A stretch of 64,000 nucleotides of DNA from SM1-73 sp964588305 (GTDB lineage Bacteria > Zixibacteria > MSB-5A5 > SM1-73), in contig CAZPOP010000007.1 of the NCBI GenBank assembly GCA_964588305.1, positions 61,093-125,092 on the forward strand. The letters are read 5' to 3'. The stretch's first letter is position 1. Each line of letters begins with the position of its first letter. Below the pieces are notes generated by a model that made no database searches, was not told the DNA's origin, and saw nothing but the letters and a program-made list of their open reading frames with translations. A program made the position numbers and the translations under genes. Shown here in pieces: positions 52,331-61,369 of this stretch.

Positions 52331-53230
52331 CTATGAGGGAGGCAAGAGACTCGTCTGTTCTGGTCTTGGGGTGTGGTCTAAGACTTTGAGTACTCTATAA
52401 GACTTGTTGACAAAAGTGTTTACGTCTGCGTTAAAGACCTGTTCTATTTCTAAATCGCAGACCAATGCATCACCCTTAGCGAATTTCTCACCGCTATTGA
52501 TTGTCTTGGCAAATGCCTTGTCCCCCATTGTGGCGGATATTTTGTTGCCCTCATAATAGAACTCCCACTTACGGCCTTCCTCAAAAACCACTTTCAGTAT
52601 GTAAAGATCGGCCCTTGAGACAGGTAGGGTTTTGATTTTCTCTTCCAGAAGCTCATTTCTGGAAGTTAAACTGCTAAAATCCTTCTTGTCTACCCCCACC
52701 AAAGGCTTATGTTTCTTGTCGGTTAACTTGAATCCGTCAATTGCGGGATCGTCACGGAGTGTTTCAAAGTTCTTAGTTACTTCCTCATTAACAATCAGGT
52801 TGCCCGCATATTGATTAAACGTTCTTATGTTTACGACAGTAGTATTTCCGTCGGGGCCAGTGATGGTAACCTCATTTCCGCTTCTATCAATCTTCTCCGG
52901 TTTCTTTCCCCTCAAGAAGAGTTTCAGTTTTATGAATTCGATAAGAACCTTGATCATGGTGTTTATGTCTATATGACTGCCAACAAAAGCCACGGTGGGG
53001 AGAAGGTCTTTTGAAATCTCTCTAAATAATTCGAGGTCCACAAGGAAACTACCAGGGGAAAATGCGTTGATTTTTATTTGAAGTGTGGTCTTTATGTTAG
53101 ATTCCTTATTGAGTTCCGCGTTGATTTCTTGGATTGCGGCGGTTATGTGGAGCAAGGAATTTATAAGCGTGTTAGAATCTATTTGGGGAAGCTTCCCCTC
53201 ATAATCCAGCTTGAATCGCCCACGTTCCAT
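52331..53230 (-). CDS. Hypothetical protein of an accessory family
   Basis: 299 residues from ATG 53230, chosen for AAGGAAGGG before it. It reads LLHITAAIQEINAELNKESN, then INAFSPGSFLVDLELFREI, a hydrophobic stretch with LIEFIKLKLFLRGKKPEK, and a beta-rich half (VEVTITGPDGNTTVV-like strands, VGVDKKDF, VSRADLYILKVVFEEGRKWEFYY in parts). Similar proteins occur in mobile and defence-rich regions, but I know no function. No signal peptide; one weak membrane-like stretch only. It lies between the Panacea gene and mnmE, transcribed away from mnmE. Confidence 0.65.
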   Translation of the reverse strand: MERGRFKLDYEGKLPQIDSNTLINSLLHITAAIQEINAELNKESNIKTTLQIKINAFSPGSFLVDLELFREISKDLLPTVAFVGSHIDINTMIKVLIEFIKLKLFLRGKKPEKIDRSGNEVTITGPDGNTTVVNIRTFNQYAGNLIVNEEVTKNFETLRDDPAIDGFKLTDKKHKPLVGVDKKDFSSLTSRNELLEEKIKTLPVSRADLYILKVVFEEGRKWEFYYEGNKISATMGDKAFAKTINSGEKFAKGDALVCDLEIEQVFNADVNTFVNKSYRVLKVLDHTPRPEQTSLLPPS

Positions 53231-53409
53231 TGAAAATCCCTTCCTTGAAATTCGATTCTTCAAAGTACCTCCTCGATTATGCATTGTCAATAGAAAATAC
53301 GTCAAAGACGGCACATTTGTGCACTAAAAAGAGAGTGTGCTTCAAAATGTACCACTACCGTTTTTTCGGTACTGTTTACATTCCGCAGGAAAGTGATTAT
53401 ATTTGTTTG

Positions 53410-54816
53410 ATGACAAAAAAAGAGCATGATAGCACTCTCCAATTGCAAGATACCGTTGCTGCTATCTCCACGCCTTTGGGTGAGGGTGGAATAGGACTCG
53501 TTCGTATCTCGGGGAAAGATGCATTCAAGATAGCAGACAAAATCTTCAGGGGCAAGCTTTCGCCAAGCAGGATGCCGTCTCACACTGTCAGTCACGGCGA
53601 GATAGTTGATGCCGAAACAAAAGAAGTGATAGATGAAGTCCTGTTAACCGTTTTCCGCGCACCAAGAAGTTACACTGCTGAGAATTTGGTGGAGATAAGC
53701 TGTCATGGAGGCTACCTGGTATTATCTAAGGTCTTAGAGCAAACTCTGAATTGTGGTGCCCGGTTGGCCCAGCCAGGAGAGTTCACCTTGCGAGCTTTCG
53801 TCAACGGAAGGATCGATCTTTCCCGGGCAGAAGCCGTTGCCGAGGTGATCCGGGCAAAGACGGATTTGGGTTTGAAGCTGGGCCTAAGACATCTGAAAGG
53901 CGATCTCTCGGAGAGAATCAATTCATACCGGGAAAAGTTGATCAACATCCTGGCAAGACTTGAGGTGGAGATAGATTTCTCGGAGGAGGATGTCGAACCG
54001 CTTGACAGGAAGGAAGCGATGCGGGAAATAGAATCCATAGAGAGAGATATGGAGAGCTTGCTGGCCACTTACCACGACGGAAAGATATTGAGGGAAGGAC
54101 TTAACGTGGTCATCATAGGCAAGCCTAACGTGGGCAAATCCAGCCTGCTAAATGCTCTGTTGAAAGAAGATCGGGCGATAGTCACACCGATTCCCGGCAC
54201 CACCCGGGACGTTATCTCCGAATACGCCAACTTTAAAGGCGTTCCGGTCAGATTGGTGGACACTGCTGGTTATCACATATCGAAAGATACGATCGAGCTG
54301 GAGGGCATCAGAAGGACAAAGATAGAGATGAGCGAGGCGGACATTATCCTTCTGGTCATCGACACATCCTCGGAAGTCGAAGCGGAAGAACTGGAATTGG
54401 AAAGACAGATCCAGAATTCAGAATGCCTGGTCGTATTGAACAAAATCGACATCGGCTCAGAGGACCTGGTCGAACGGAATGAGGGCAAATTCAAGGAGAG
54501 ACAAAGAGCAAGAGTTTCGGCATTGAAAGGAGATGGAATCGAAGAGTTAAAGGAAATCATCGTCTCCTGCGCTTTCACCTTGAAAAAGGATCAGACTGAG
54601 GGAGTGATGTTGTCCAGTTTAAGGCATAAGAAAGCCTTGACACGTGCGAAAAAAAGCATATCTTTAGCTAAAAGCAGCCTCCATAAAAATCTAAGCCCGG
54701 AATTCGTGGCTCTGGATTTGAAAGCTGCTCTGGATGCCGTGGGTGAAGTAATCGGCAAAACCGTGACGGACGATATTTTGAACAAGATTTTTTCGGAATT
54801 CTGTATTGGCAAGTAG
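53410..54816 (+). CDS. mnmE: tRNA modification GTPase MnmE
   Basis: 468 residues from the ATG at 53410; an open frame back to 53230 adds 60 unrelated residues. The start DTVAAISTPLGEGGIGLVRISG fits MnmE (seen in two parts). N-terminal folate-binding domain, helical domain, and inserted G domain with P-loop GKPNVGKSSLLN at about 237 and DTAGYH; C-terminal CIGK carries the catalytic cysteine. With MnmG it adds carboxymethylaminomethyl groups to wobble U34. It usually follows yidC, but here is 26 kb away, and mnmG, rsmG, parA and parB do not follow. Confidence 0.96.
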   Translation: MTKKEHDSTLQLQDTVAAISTPLGEGGIGLVRISGKDAFKIADKIFRGKLSPSRMPSHTVSHGEIVDAETKEVIDEVLLTVFRAPRSYTAENLVEISCHGGYLVLSKVLEQTLNCGARLAQPGEFTLRAFVNGRIDLSRAEAVAEVIRAKTDLGLKLGLRHLKGDLSERINSYREKLINILARLEVEIDFSEEDVEPLDRKEAMREIESIERDMESLLATYHDGKILREGLNVVIIGKPNVGKSSLLNALLKEDRAIVTPIPGTTRDVISEYANFKGVPVRLVDTAGYHISKDTIELEGIRRTKIEMSEADIILLVIDTSSEVEAEELELERQIQNSECLVVLNKIDIGSEDLVERNEGKFKERQRARVSALKGDGIEELKEIIVSCAFTLKKDQTEGVMLSSLRHKKALTRAKKSISLAKSSLHKNLSPEFVALDLKAALDAVGEVIGKTVTDDILNKIFSEFCIGK

Positions 54817-54871
54817 GCGGGGATTTAAATTCGGACAGAAGAATTTTCTTTCGGGAATTCAAAAGTATCAA

Positions 54872-54899
54872 TTGACATTTAAAAATAAAAGACTATATA
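54872..54899 (+). promoter_or_regulatory. Putative promoter of the cold-shock gene
   Basis: TTGACA (54872-54877), 16 bases, TATATA (54894-54899). The leader of about 130 bases before the start is long, as in thermoregulated cspA messages. Confidence 0.6.
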
Positions 54900-55038
54900 G
54901 GTAACATGAAAAGGCCAAAATCGCCTATTCATTTTTGCGGAATGGTCGTCCGAACCATCAGATTTGGTGAGAGGTTCGGAAGGACAGAATCGTTAACTTC
55001 CTGAAACCAGGGTTGATTTCTCTTGAAAGGAGAAACAT

Positions 55039-55245
55039 ATGGCCAAGGGCAAAGTAAAGCGCATCGTTAGAGAACGCGGGTTCGGATTCATATCCGCGGA
55101 AGACGGCAGGGAGATATTTTTTCACCGGAATGAACTTCAGAACGTCGACTTTGACGGTCTGATGGAAGGTGATGAGTTGGAGTTTGACGTGACCAAGGGT
55201 CAAAAAGGTCCGGCAGCCACGAATGTAAAAAAAGCGGAGGAATAA
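55039..55245 (+). CDS. Cold-shock domain protein
   Basis: 68 residues: MAKGKVKRIVRERGFGFISAEDG (in parts) with RNP1 GFGFI and RNP2 REIFFH, and a basic tail ending VKKAEE. A single OB-fold RNA/DNA chaperone of the CspA type. AAAGGAG precedes the ATG. Its position next to mnmE is not meaningful for function. Confidence 0.93.
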   Translation: MAKGKVKRIVRERGFGFISAEDGREIFFHRNELQNVDFDGLMEGDELEFDVTKGQKGPAATNVKKAEE

Positions 55246-55453
55246 GGTTTGCTCTTACACAGATTCGCGTGGCTGTGAATGGTGTAACCACGGAGTCTGT
55301 ATCGGAAGTACCTGACAAAATGTGAGACTTCTTTGGCTTGCCCGTTTTCGAAGCCAAACAAAGAGTCGTACCCTCTGGATCCCACTTGGCCTTGCTGGTG
55401 GGTTGCCTCTACCTTATCCAGATTCGGGGTCGGGCATTACGGAGCGAGTGAAG

Positions 55454-56209
55454 TCAAGCTTCATCACCGGGCTCGATGCTTTTCAGTCTTTCTCTGAGAA
55501 GATGAAGAAGGAAAAGGGTGTTGGTTACCAGGTATCTTTTCCACATTCGGGCTGGCTCCTGCAAGAACCTGTAGAACCACTCCAATCCAAGTTTTTGCAT
55601 CCATTGGGGGGCTCTTCTCGTTTTTCCCACCAAGACATCGAAGCTTCCACCCACTCCCATACGAAAGGGAACCTTCAGCGCGCTTTGGTATTTATTCATC
55701 CAGTATTCCTTTTTAGGGCTGCTCATCCCCACAAAGAGCACATCCGGCCTTTTCTCGTTTATCTCTTTGACTATTTCTTTCTCCTGATCGGGCGAGAAAT
55801 AGCCGTTTCTGTATCCCACCAGGTTTAAGCCGGGAAGCTCTCGTTTTAGTTTTTCTTTGAGTTTGCCAACTACCTCTTCTGTGGCTCCGAAAAGGAAGAC
55901 TCTGTAACCTTTGTTTGCAGCCAGCTCAAGGAGTTTTTGCATCAAGTCGATGCCGGTCACCCTCTCCGGCAGTGGTTTTTTCAAAAAACGGGAGGCCCAC
56001 ACGATGGATTGGCCGTCCGGGTTGATCATATCCGAGGTGACTATTATTTCTCGCAGCTTTTTGTCACTTTGTATCTTGACGATCTTTGCAGCGTTGACCG
56101 CACAGTGCCTGACGGGTTTCCCCTTTTGGATGGAATCCTCGATTCTCTTTAGGGTATCGTCGAAGCCGAGATTATCTATGGGACAGCCAAATAGCGTTAT
56201 CCTGCTCAT
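55454..56209 (-). CDS. WecG/TagA/CpsF family glycosyltransferase
   Basis: 251 residues with the family's hallmarks: DxDGQSIVWASRF-like region (MINPDGQSIVWASRFLKK), VFLFGATEEVVGKLKEKL, GYRNGYFSP, VLFVGMSSPKKEYWM and GVGGSFDVLVGKTRRAPQWM. Enzymes of this group add N-acetylmannosaminuronic acid or related sugar to a lipid-linked intermediate. It is last in the minus-strand polysaccharide cluster, 63 bases after the barrel enzyme gene. Which donor sugar is used cannot be told. Confidence 0.9.
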   Translation of the reverse strand: MSRITLFGCPIDNLGFDDTLKRIEDSIQKGKPVRHCAVNAAKIVKIQSDKKLREIIVTSDMINPDGQSIVWASRFLKKPLPERVTGIDLMQKLLELAANKGYRVFLFGATEEVVGKLKEKLKRELPGLNLVGYRNGYFSPDQEKEIVKEINEKRPDVLFVGMSSPKKEYWMNKYQSALKVPFRMGVGGSFDVLVGKTRRAPQWMQKLGLEWFYRFLQEPARMWKRYLVTNTLFLLHLLRERLKSIEPGDEA

Positions 56210-56272
56210 GTTCCCCCCTTCGCGGGGCCATTTAAGGCTCCGCTGCGCGAATTTAGATGCCGGCAGAGTGTT

Positions 56273-57472
56273 TCAGGCGGCAACCTGATCGGCTGAGGTC
56301 TTCTGACTGAATTCCTTCCGTGCGACCAACAGGGTCACCAGCGCTTTAAGCATCCAGGCTTGCGACCAGCGCATGTAAGCGATCCTGTTAGTGAAGAGTC
56401 TTCTCTTCTGAAAATAGAAATATCCTTCCCGGTGCTGCATGTTCTCCAAGGTCCACCGTGCTACCTTCTCCGCCAAGCGCTGGTTTTCTTCGCTAATCGA
56501 GCCAAGTTTGACCAAGGTGACGATCGACTGAGCACAACTGTGAATGTCTATGGGGTAGATACTATCATGATAGTATTTGGGAGTGCCATCATCTAAGAAG
56601 AAATTATCCTGATAGAATTTAAGCCCCCTTTCGAGATTTGGCTTCAAGTCAAATTCGGAGGTAAGATGGATGTAGTCGTACAAACGCTCCAAAACGAAAC
56701 CGGTGTGAAAGTTATCGATCCATCTGTGATGGGGTTTGGTGCCATAATACCAGGAGCCATCCAGATTTTGATGATCGACCACAAAGCCAATCGAATCACG
56801 TGCCCTCCTTTTGAGCTCATCTTCGTGGGTGAACCAAGCTGTTCGGGCCAGAAGATGCGCACCCAGGATATTGGCATTATGAATGGTTGTCTTATCCAAG
56901 GGCGAATAGCTGAAACAGAAATGTCTTTCTGCGAGAGTTCTGTTCAAATCATGGAGTACGAAGTCGCAGGAACTGCGCGCGAACTTCAAGAACTGTTTTT
57001 CCTGAAAAGCCTGGTAGGCATCCAAGAGCGCGTTGGCCACAAATGAGGTTGCCACCACGGTGGGGGTATATTTCGGTAAAAAGAAGGCTTTGGATTGCCA
57101 GTCGAAATTATATCCCCAGCACATGCCCGAATACCGCTTGCTCTGTGTCTTGAAAAGGACATCGATAAACCGGTAGGCTAGTTTCTTGTATCTTTCCTCT
57201 CCGCAGTGTCGATATCGTGTTGAGGCCGCGGACAAACAAAGCCCCAGGCCTTTCGGGTTTAAATCTTCTTTTATCAAGAAGAGCTTTCTAAAGTTGAGGG
57301 GAAAACGTTTCAGGAACTGAATGAGGCAGATGCGAGGGATCTTTCCCCTGATGGGCAAGACCTTTCGCCATGCGGTATTCAGTCCGTCGTAGGGATCATA
57401 GCCCTTCCAGCCTTGGCTTTCGCAGTAGGCCACAAGCCTCTCCAGGGAATCCTCTAGTATGAAGGTGTTGAT
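56273..57472 (-). CDS. Putative alpha/alpha-barrel enzyme of exopolysaccharide clusters
   Basis: About 399 residues of helical-barrel type: WKGYDPYDGLNTAWRK near the start, then SAASTRYRHCGEERYKKLAYR in parts, GYNFDWQSKAFFLPKYTPTVVAT in parts, LDGSWYYGTK, and WSQAWMLKALVTLL near the end. Such proteins occur in polysaccharide clusters and are often misannotated as delta-aminolevulinate dehydratase; a glycosidase- or lyase-like role is inferred. The start is unclear: a strong AAGGAGG lies four bases before an ATC at 57472, while no usual start codon is near. The upstream frame to 57661 runs through a palindromic repeat. I set the start at 57472 provisionally. Confidence 0.7.
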   Translation of the reverse strand: MNTFILEDSLERLVAYCESQGWKGYDPYDGLNTAWRKVLPIRGKIPRICLIQFLKRFPLNFRKLFLIKEDLNPKGLGLCLSAASTRYRHCGEERYKKLAYRFIDVLFKTQSKRYSGMCWGYNFDWQSKAFFLPKYTPTVVATSFVANALLDAYQAFQEKQFLKFARSSCDFVLHDLNRTLAERHFCFSYSPLDKTTIHNANILGAHLLARTAWFTHEDELKRRARDSIGFVVDHQNLDGSWYYGTKPHHRWIDNFHTGFVLERLYDYIHLTSEFDLKPNLERGLKFYQDNFFLDDGTPKYYHDSIYPIDIHSCAQSIVTLVKLGSISEENQRLAEKVARWTLENMQHREGYFYFQKRRLFTNRIAYMRWSQAWMLKALVTLLVARKEFSQKTSADQVAA

Positions 57473-57499
57473 GTCTCCTCCTTCTGAAATCTCTCCACA

Positions 57500-57610
57500 A
57501 CGAGAGTGTCGAGCTTCAGGGTGTGCTGAAAACCCGTCTGGCAGGGCTAAATGCCCTGCCCTATGCACCGTAGGGAATTGCCTCGGACAGGGGCAGGAAT
57601 GCAGCCCGCC
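57500..57610. repeat. Repeat with GGCAGGGC/GCCCTGCC hairpin at the enzyme's 5' end
   Basis: GGCAGGGC-TAAAT-GCCCTGCC (57540-57560) and a GGACAGGGGCAGGAATG, GCCCGCCCC stretch. It resembles the palindromic intergenic repeats and seems to have intruded on the gene start. Confidence 0.6.
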
Positions 57611-57623
57611 CCGCAGTGCCGCT

Positions 57624-59933
57624 TCAAGAAACTCCTGAGCTTGACCGATGCTTACTGGCAATCAAAAAACCCTGAGATGCCTCTCCCAAAGTCAACCGAG
57701 TAGGAGCAGCTGATGCTTCATTGTCTTTTCCCGGATAAACCCTTTGACCGATCATTTCGAAAGGGTCCGATGATTTTAGGTTAGCTGAGTTATTCGTTTG
57801 CAGGGACTCGATTATTTTGAATGTGGTCAGTGTCGTATTGATCATTTCATTGGGTGATATGGGCATGGGTTTGTTTTGCCTGATGGCTTCTATGAACGCC
57901 CGCACTTCTTCTTTATGTCCCTTGTCTGCTCCCGAATGCTTGTGTCTTCGCTCCTTTCCATTGTTGATCAGAATGGTTTTTTGGAAATTGTCTATCACCC
58001 CGACGGAGTTTTTCCCAAAGATTTCGACTCTTTCCTTGGAATAGGCGGTATCGCCCAAGGAGGTATAGATGATGGACCCGGCTGAGCCGTCTGCAAATTT
58101 CAGGGAAACGACCAGATTGTCGTTGGTGAGTGGGGTTTTTCTGAAATCGTCGACCGCCACGGCAGAGACGGTTGTAACCTCGGAGCCCGCGAAGAAGCTC
58201 AGAAGGTCCACAAAATGACAAACCTCGCCAATTGTTCTCCCACCCCCAGCTTGCGGATCATGTACCCAGTGATTGGAAGGTATGAAGCCGGCATTGACAC
58301 GATAGGTCATAACCAAGGGTGTGGTCCTGTCTTGAAAATGTTTTTTCAACAACTGAGCCGCTGGGGAGAAACGCCGGTTGAATCCGACCAATATTCTGCC
58401 CCGGGTCTGCTCCAGCGTTCTTTCTATTTCCTTCAGCTCTGTTTTGCTTGTAGCTAAGGGTTTCTCCACGAACACGGCTTTCCCGGCTTTGAGGGCCTTG
58501 CAGACCAGCTCGGAATGCAGATCATGTCTGGTGGCGATAAACACACAATCGGTTTTTTCGTCTTCCAAAATTTGATCTACCTCCGAAGAACAATACTCGA
58601 ATCCGAACTTCTTTGCCGCATCCTTTGCGGAAATCCCAGTGGAGGTAACCACTCCTTTTAATTTGACGTCCTCCATCTTTTTCAGATGAGGCAAGAGATT
58701 GTTCTTGGCGAAATTCCCTGCCCCGATAAATCCGACGTTTATCGTGGGAGGATCCTTGCTTCCCCGGGAAGAGACCTCTTCTAAATAAATCCTCGGTTTG
58801 GCCTCAGGAAAATGCTGGTACTCCAAAAGCACTGCCAGCGATCTGTCGTCGTCCTTCATGATCAGATCATAGGCCTTATCAGCCTCCTCAATCCTGAATC
58901 GATGAGTGATGAGCCTTTCCGTGTTTACTTTTCCCAGCTCGAGCAGACTCAGGAACTCCTCCATGTTCCTCTTTTCGGTCCAGCGGACGTAACCAAAGGG
59001 ATAATCGATTCCCATCTCCTCGTAGAGATGATCATATCTGCCCGGACCGTAGGATCGGGAGAACCGGATGTCCAGCTCCTTCTCGTAGAAATTCTTGCGG
59101 GGCACATCCATACCCACCGCACCCACCACTACCACTTTGCCTTTGTCCTTACAGATTTCTCCGGCTAACTCTATGGGCTGACTGCTTGAAGTCCCCGCAG
59201 TTATGATCACCGCATCTAAGCCACGCTGATAAGTTAGGTTCATCACCTTCCGGGCCACATCCTCTTTTCCGACGGTGAAACCCAAGTCGGCACCCGAATC
59301 CTCTGCAAGAACGGCCATGTCCTTGTCGATGTCGATCCCGAAGACCTTGCAGCCTGAGGCTTTCAGCATCTGCACGGTGAGTTGCCCCAGCAGTCCCAAG
59401 CCGATCACCGCTATGCTTTCGCCCAAATTGACCTCCGCTTGCCTGATGCCCTGCAGGGCTACGGCACCCAGGGTAGTGAAGCAGGCTTGCTGAGAAGGCA
59501 CGTTTTCCGGGATTCTTGCACATAGATTCATGGGGACCGATATGATCTCGGCATGGTTGGCGTAACCAGCACCGGCGCAGGCGACCTTATCGCCCACTCT
59601 CATACCCTCCGCCAATTCCCCGACTGCAATCACCTCACCGGCCGAGCTGTATCCCAAGGGTGCCGAGGATTCCAGTCTATTCGTCACCTTCCTGAGAGTT
59701 GTCACCCAACCATCCTTCTTCACATTTTTTAGCACCTGTCTGACCAGATCCGGTCGGCTTTTGGCTTTGGCCAGCAGGTTTTTCCTGGCAAAATCGACCT
59801 TGCTCCTTTCAGTCCCTTTGGAGATCAAGGAATATTCATTTCTCACCAGAACTCCTCCGGGCATCAGAACGGGATGTGGCACCTCTTCAACTTCTAACTC
59901 TCCGGATTTGTTATTTTGTAATACCTGTTTCAT
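57624..59933 (-). CDS. Two-domain oxidoreductase: zinc alcohol dehydrogenase-like plus Gfo/Idh/MocA
   Basis: 769 residues from ATG 59933 (AAAGGAG seven bases before). First half: medium-chain dehydrogenase, LGYSSAGEVIAVGELAEGMRVGDKVAC in parts, GLGLLGQLTVQMLKASG Rossmann loop. Second half: INVGFIGAGNFAKNNLLPHL then EKPLATSKTE, GFNRRFSP and GGRTIGEVCHFVDLLSFFAG, the Gfo/Idh/MocA active-site pattern. Fused enzymes of this type are common in exopolysaccharide and O-antigen clusters and are thought to modify sugar nucleotides. It overlaps the preceding gene by 23 bases; its C-terminal end lies near the repeat. Confidence 0.9.
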   Translation of the reverse strand: MKQVLQNNKSGELEVEEVPHPVLMPGGVLVRNEYSLISKGTERSKVDFARKNLLAKAKSRPDLVRQVLKNVKKDGWVTTLRKVTNRLESSAPLGYSSAGEVIAVGELAEGMRVGDKVACAGAGYANHAEIISVPMNLCARIPENVPSQQACFTTLGAVALQGIRQAEVNLGESIAVIGLGLLGQLTVQMLKASGCKVFGIDIDKDMAVLAEDSGADLGFTVGKEDVARKVMNLTYQRGLDAVIITAGTSSSQPIELAGEICKDKGKVVVVGAVGMDVPRKNFYEKELDIRFSRSYGPGRYDHLYEEMGIDYPFGYVRWTEKRNMEEFLSLLELGKVNTERLITHRFRIEEADKAYDLIMKDDDRSLAVLLEYQHFPEAKPRIYLEEVSSRGSKDPPTINVGFIGAGNFAKNNLLPHLKKMEDVKLKGVVTSTGISAKDAAKKFGFEYCSSEVDQILEDEKTDCVFIATRHDLHSELVCKALKAGKAVFVEKPLATSKTELKEIERTLEQTRGRILVGFNRRFSPAAQLLKKHFQDRTTPLVMTYRVNAGFIPSNHWVHDPQAGGGRTIGEVCHFVDLLSFFAGSEVTTVSAVAVDDFRKTPLTNDNLVVSLKFADGSAGSIIYTSLGDTAYSKERVEIFGKNSVGVIDNFQKTILINNGKERRHKHSGADKGHKEEVRAFIEAIRQNKPMPISPNEMINTTLTTFKIIESLQTNNSANLKSSDPFEMIGQRVYPGKDNEASAAPTRLTLGEASQGFLIASKHRSSSGVS

Positions 59934-61365
59934 TCGTTCTCCTTTTTTCATTCAGGTCCCTTAGATCCAGATGTTGCTTTAAGAAAGGATGTTTGCCAGT
60001 GGGTGTCGGCTCTATGTCGGGAGGGTATTCAAATGTTGCGCTCAATCCATGTCCCACGCATCTTTGGATAACCTGCTTGATTTCCACCTCATCCTCTTCC
60101 GAGAAGGTTCCGGAAGGGACGATCTTGACCACGATTTCTCCGATTTTCGTCTGCTCAATCTGCATCTTCTGTGTCTTGGAAAAAGATTTGAGATGTTGTC
60201 CGAATATCAGTGCGGTAAGGGAGATCAATCTGCCATCTTCGGTTACAACGTAGTCCTGCTCTCTTCCCACGATCTCCTTGATCAGCGGATATTGCCGAAA
60301 GCACCTGTCGCAGTAACCCTTTTTGAGAATGGCATAATCTCCTGTTTTATATCTGATGAAGGGAAAGGCGTAATTGTTGAATGCGGTGGCCACCACCTCA
60401 TATATTTCCTCCTCACCATGGTGCAGCTGATGATCGGCCTTCACGAATTCGGTGTATCCGTATTCGGGAAAGATGTGGTAATCTTCACTGTTCTCGCATT
60501 CTCCGGCCAACACGGTATACTCTGAATGTCCATACCAGCTGAAGATTCGGCAGCCGAATACCCGGTGCATCAGATCTCGATGCGCCTTGAAAATCTTCTC
60601 CGATCCACAAAGCACCGAGGTTAACTGATAATCCAGCCTCAGATTTTTCTCCTCCATCAGCTTTGCCAAGAGCCAGCCGGTGGAGGGATAGGCGTGCAAG
60701 AACTTGGGTCGGTACCTGTTCATGGCACGGACGTACCCGGTGACCGTCTCCTGGCTCAGTTTAAATGAGGAAAGGATGAGAGAGTTTAACAGAGGATCGA
60801 AGGCGAAAGGTTTGTCTCCTCGCGGGACTGGGCCCCTGAGGACGACAATCCTATCTCCGGTTTCGAAGCCAACTCTTTCCCACTGCTGAAACATGAAGGC
60901 TTTTTCCCGGGGACTGGTTTTTGATCTTTCCCTGAAGAAAACCATAGGCTCGCCTGTGGATCCACCCGTATTGGTCTCCACCAACTCCGACCTGAGGACG
61001 TTCTTCGCCACTAAACTATCAAGGTTCTCCCTTATCAGCCGTTTGGTGAGAGGTGGTATCCTTTTCAAATCCGAGAAGTCGCTGAAGTCCTGTGGATGAA
61101 AACCCGCACGGATGAACAGATTTCTGTAATAAGGAACGTTGTCATAAGCATGCTTAAGTAACCTCTGGAGTTCCTCCATCTGATATTGGGCCAATCTTTC
61201 CTCGTTCCACCATTGGGATGATCTGAGAAGGTATCGTGTTTTTGCGAATTCGGAGCCGTACCTAATATTATGGGGAAGTGCGCTCAGAGCCAGACCGAGG
61301 GTTGATTTGACCCAGGCGGGGCTGCTGACGTACAGGTCCCTGAATTTGTACCTCAGATTTCTCAT
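59911..61365 (-). CDS. Phenylacetate-CoA ligase-like / CapK family enzyme
   Basis: 484 residues of the adenylate-forming superfamily: ETNTGGSTGEPMVFFRERS is the AMP-binding loop, VPYYRNLFIRAGFHPQDF near the start, FSWYGHSEYTVLAGECE, and FPFIRYKTGDYAIL. CapK-type members occur in capsule and exopolysaccharide clusters and are thought to activate an acid for transfer to sugars; the substrate is unknown. It follows the glycosyltransferase gene at once, with the starts separated by only four bases, so co-translation is likely. Confidence 0.87.
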   Translation of the reverse strand: MRNLRYKFRDLYVSSPAWVKSTLGLALSALPHNIRYGSEFAKTRYLLRSSQWWNEERLAQYQMEELQRLLKHAYDNVPYYRNLFIRAGFHPQDFSDFSDLKRIPPLTKRLIRENLDSLVAKNVLRSELVETNTGGSTGEPMVFFRERSKTSPREKAFMFQQWERVGFETGDRIVVLRGPVPRGDKPFAFDPLLNSLILSSFKLSQETVTGYVRAMNRYRPKFLHAYPSTGWLLAKLMEEKNLRLDYQLTSVLCGSEKIFKAHRDLMHRVFGCRIFSWYGHSEYTVLAGECENSEDYHIFPEYGYTEFVKADHQLHHGEEEIYEVVATAFNNYAFPFIRYKTGDYAILKKGYCDRCFRQYPLIKEIVGREQDYVVTEDGRLISLTALIFGQHLKSFSKTQKMQIEQTKIGEIVVKIVPSGTFSEEDEVEIKQVIQRCVGHGLSATFEYPPDIEPTPTGKHPFLKQHLDLRDLNEKRRTNETGITK

Positions 61366-61369
61366 AACT

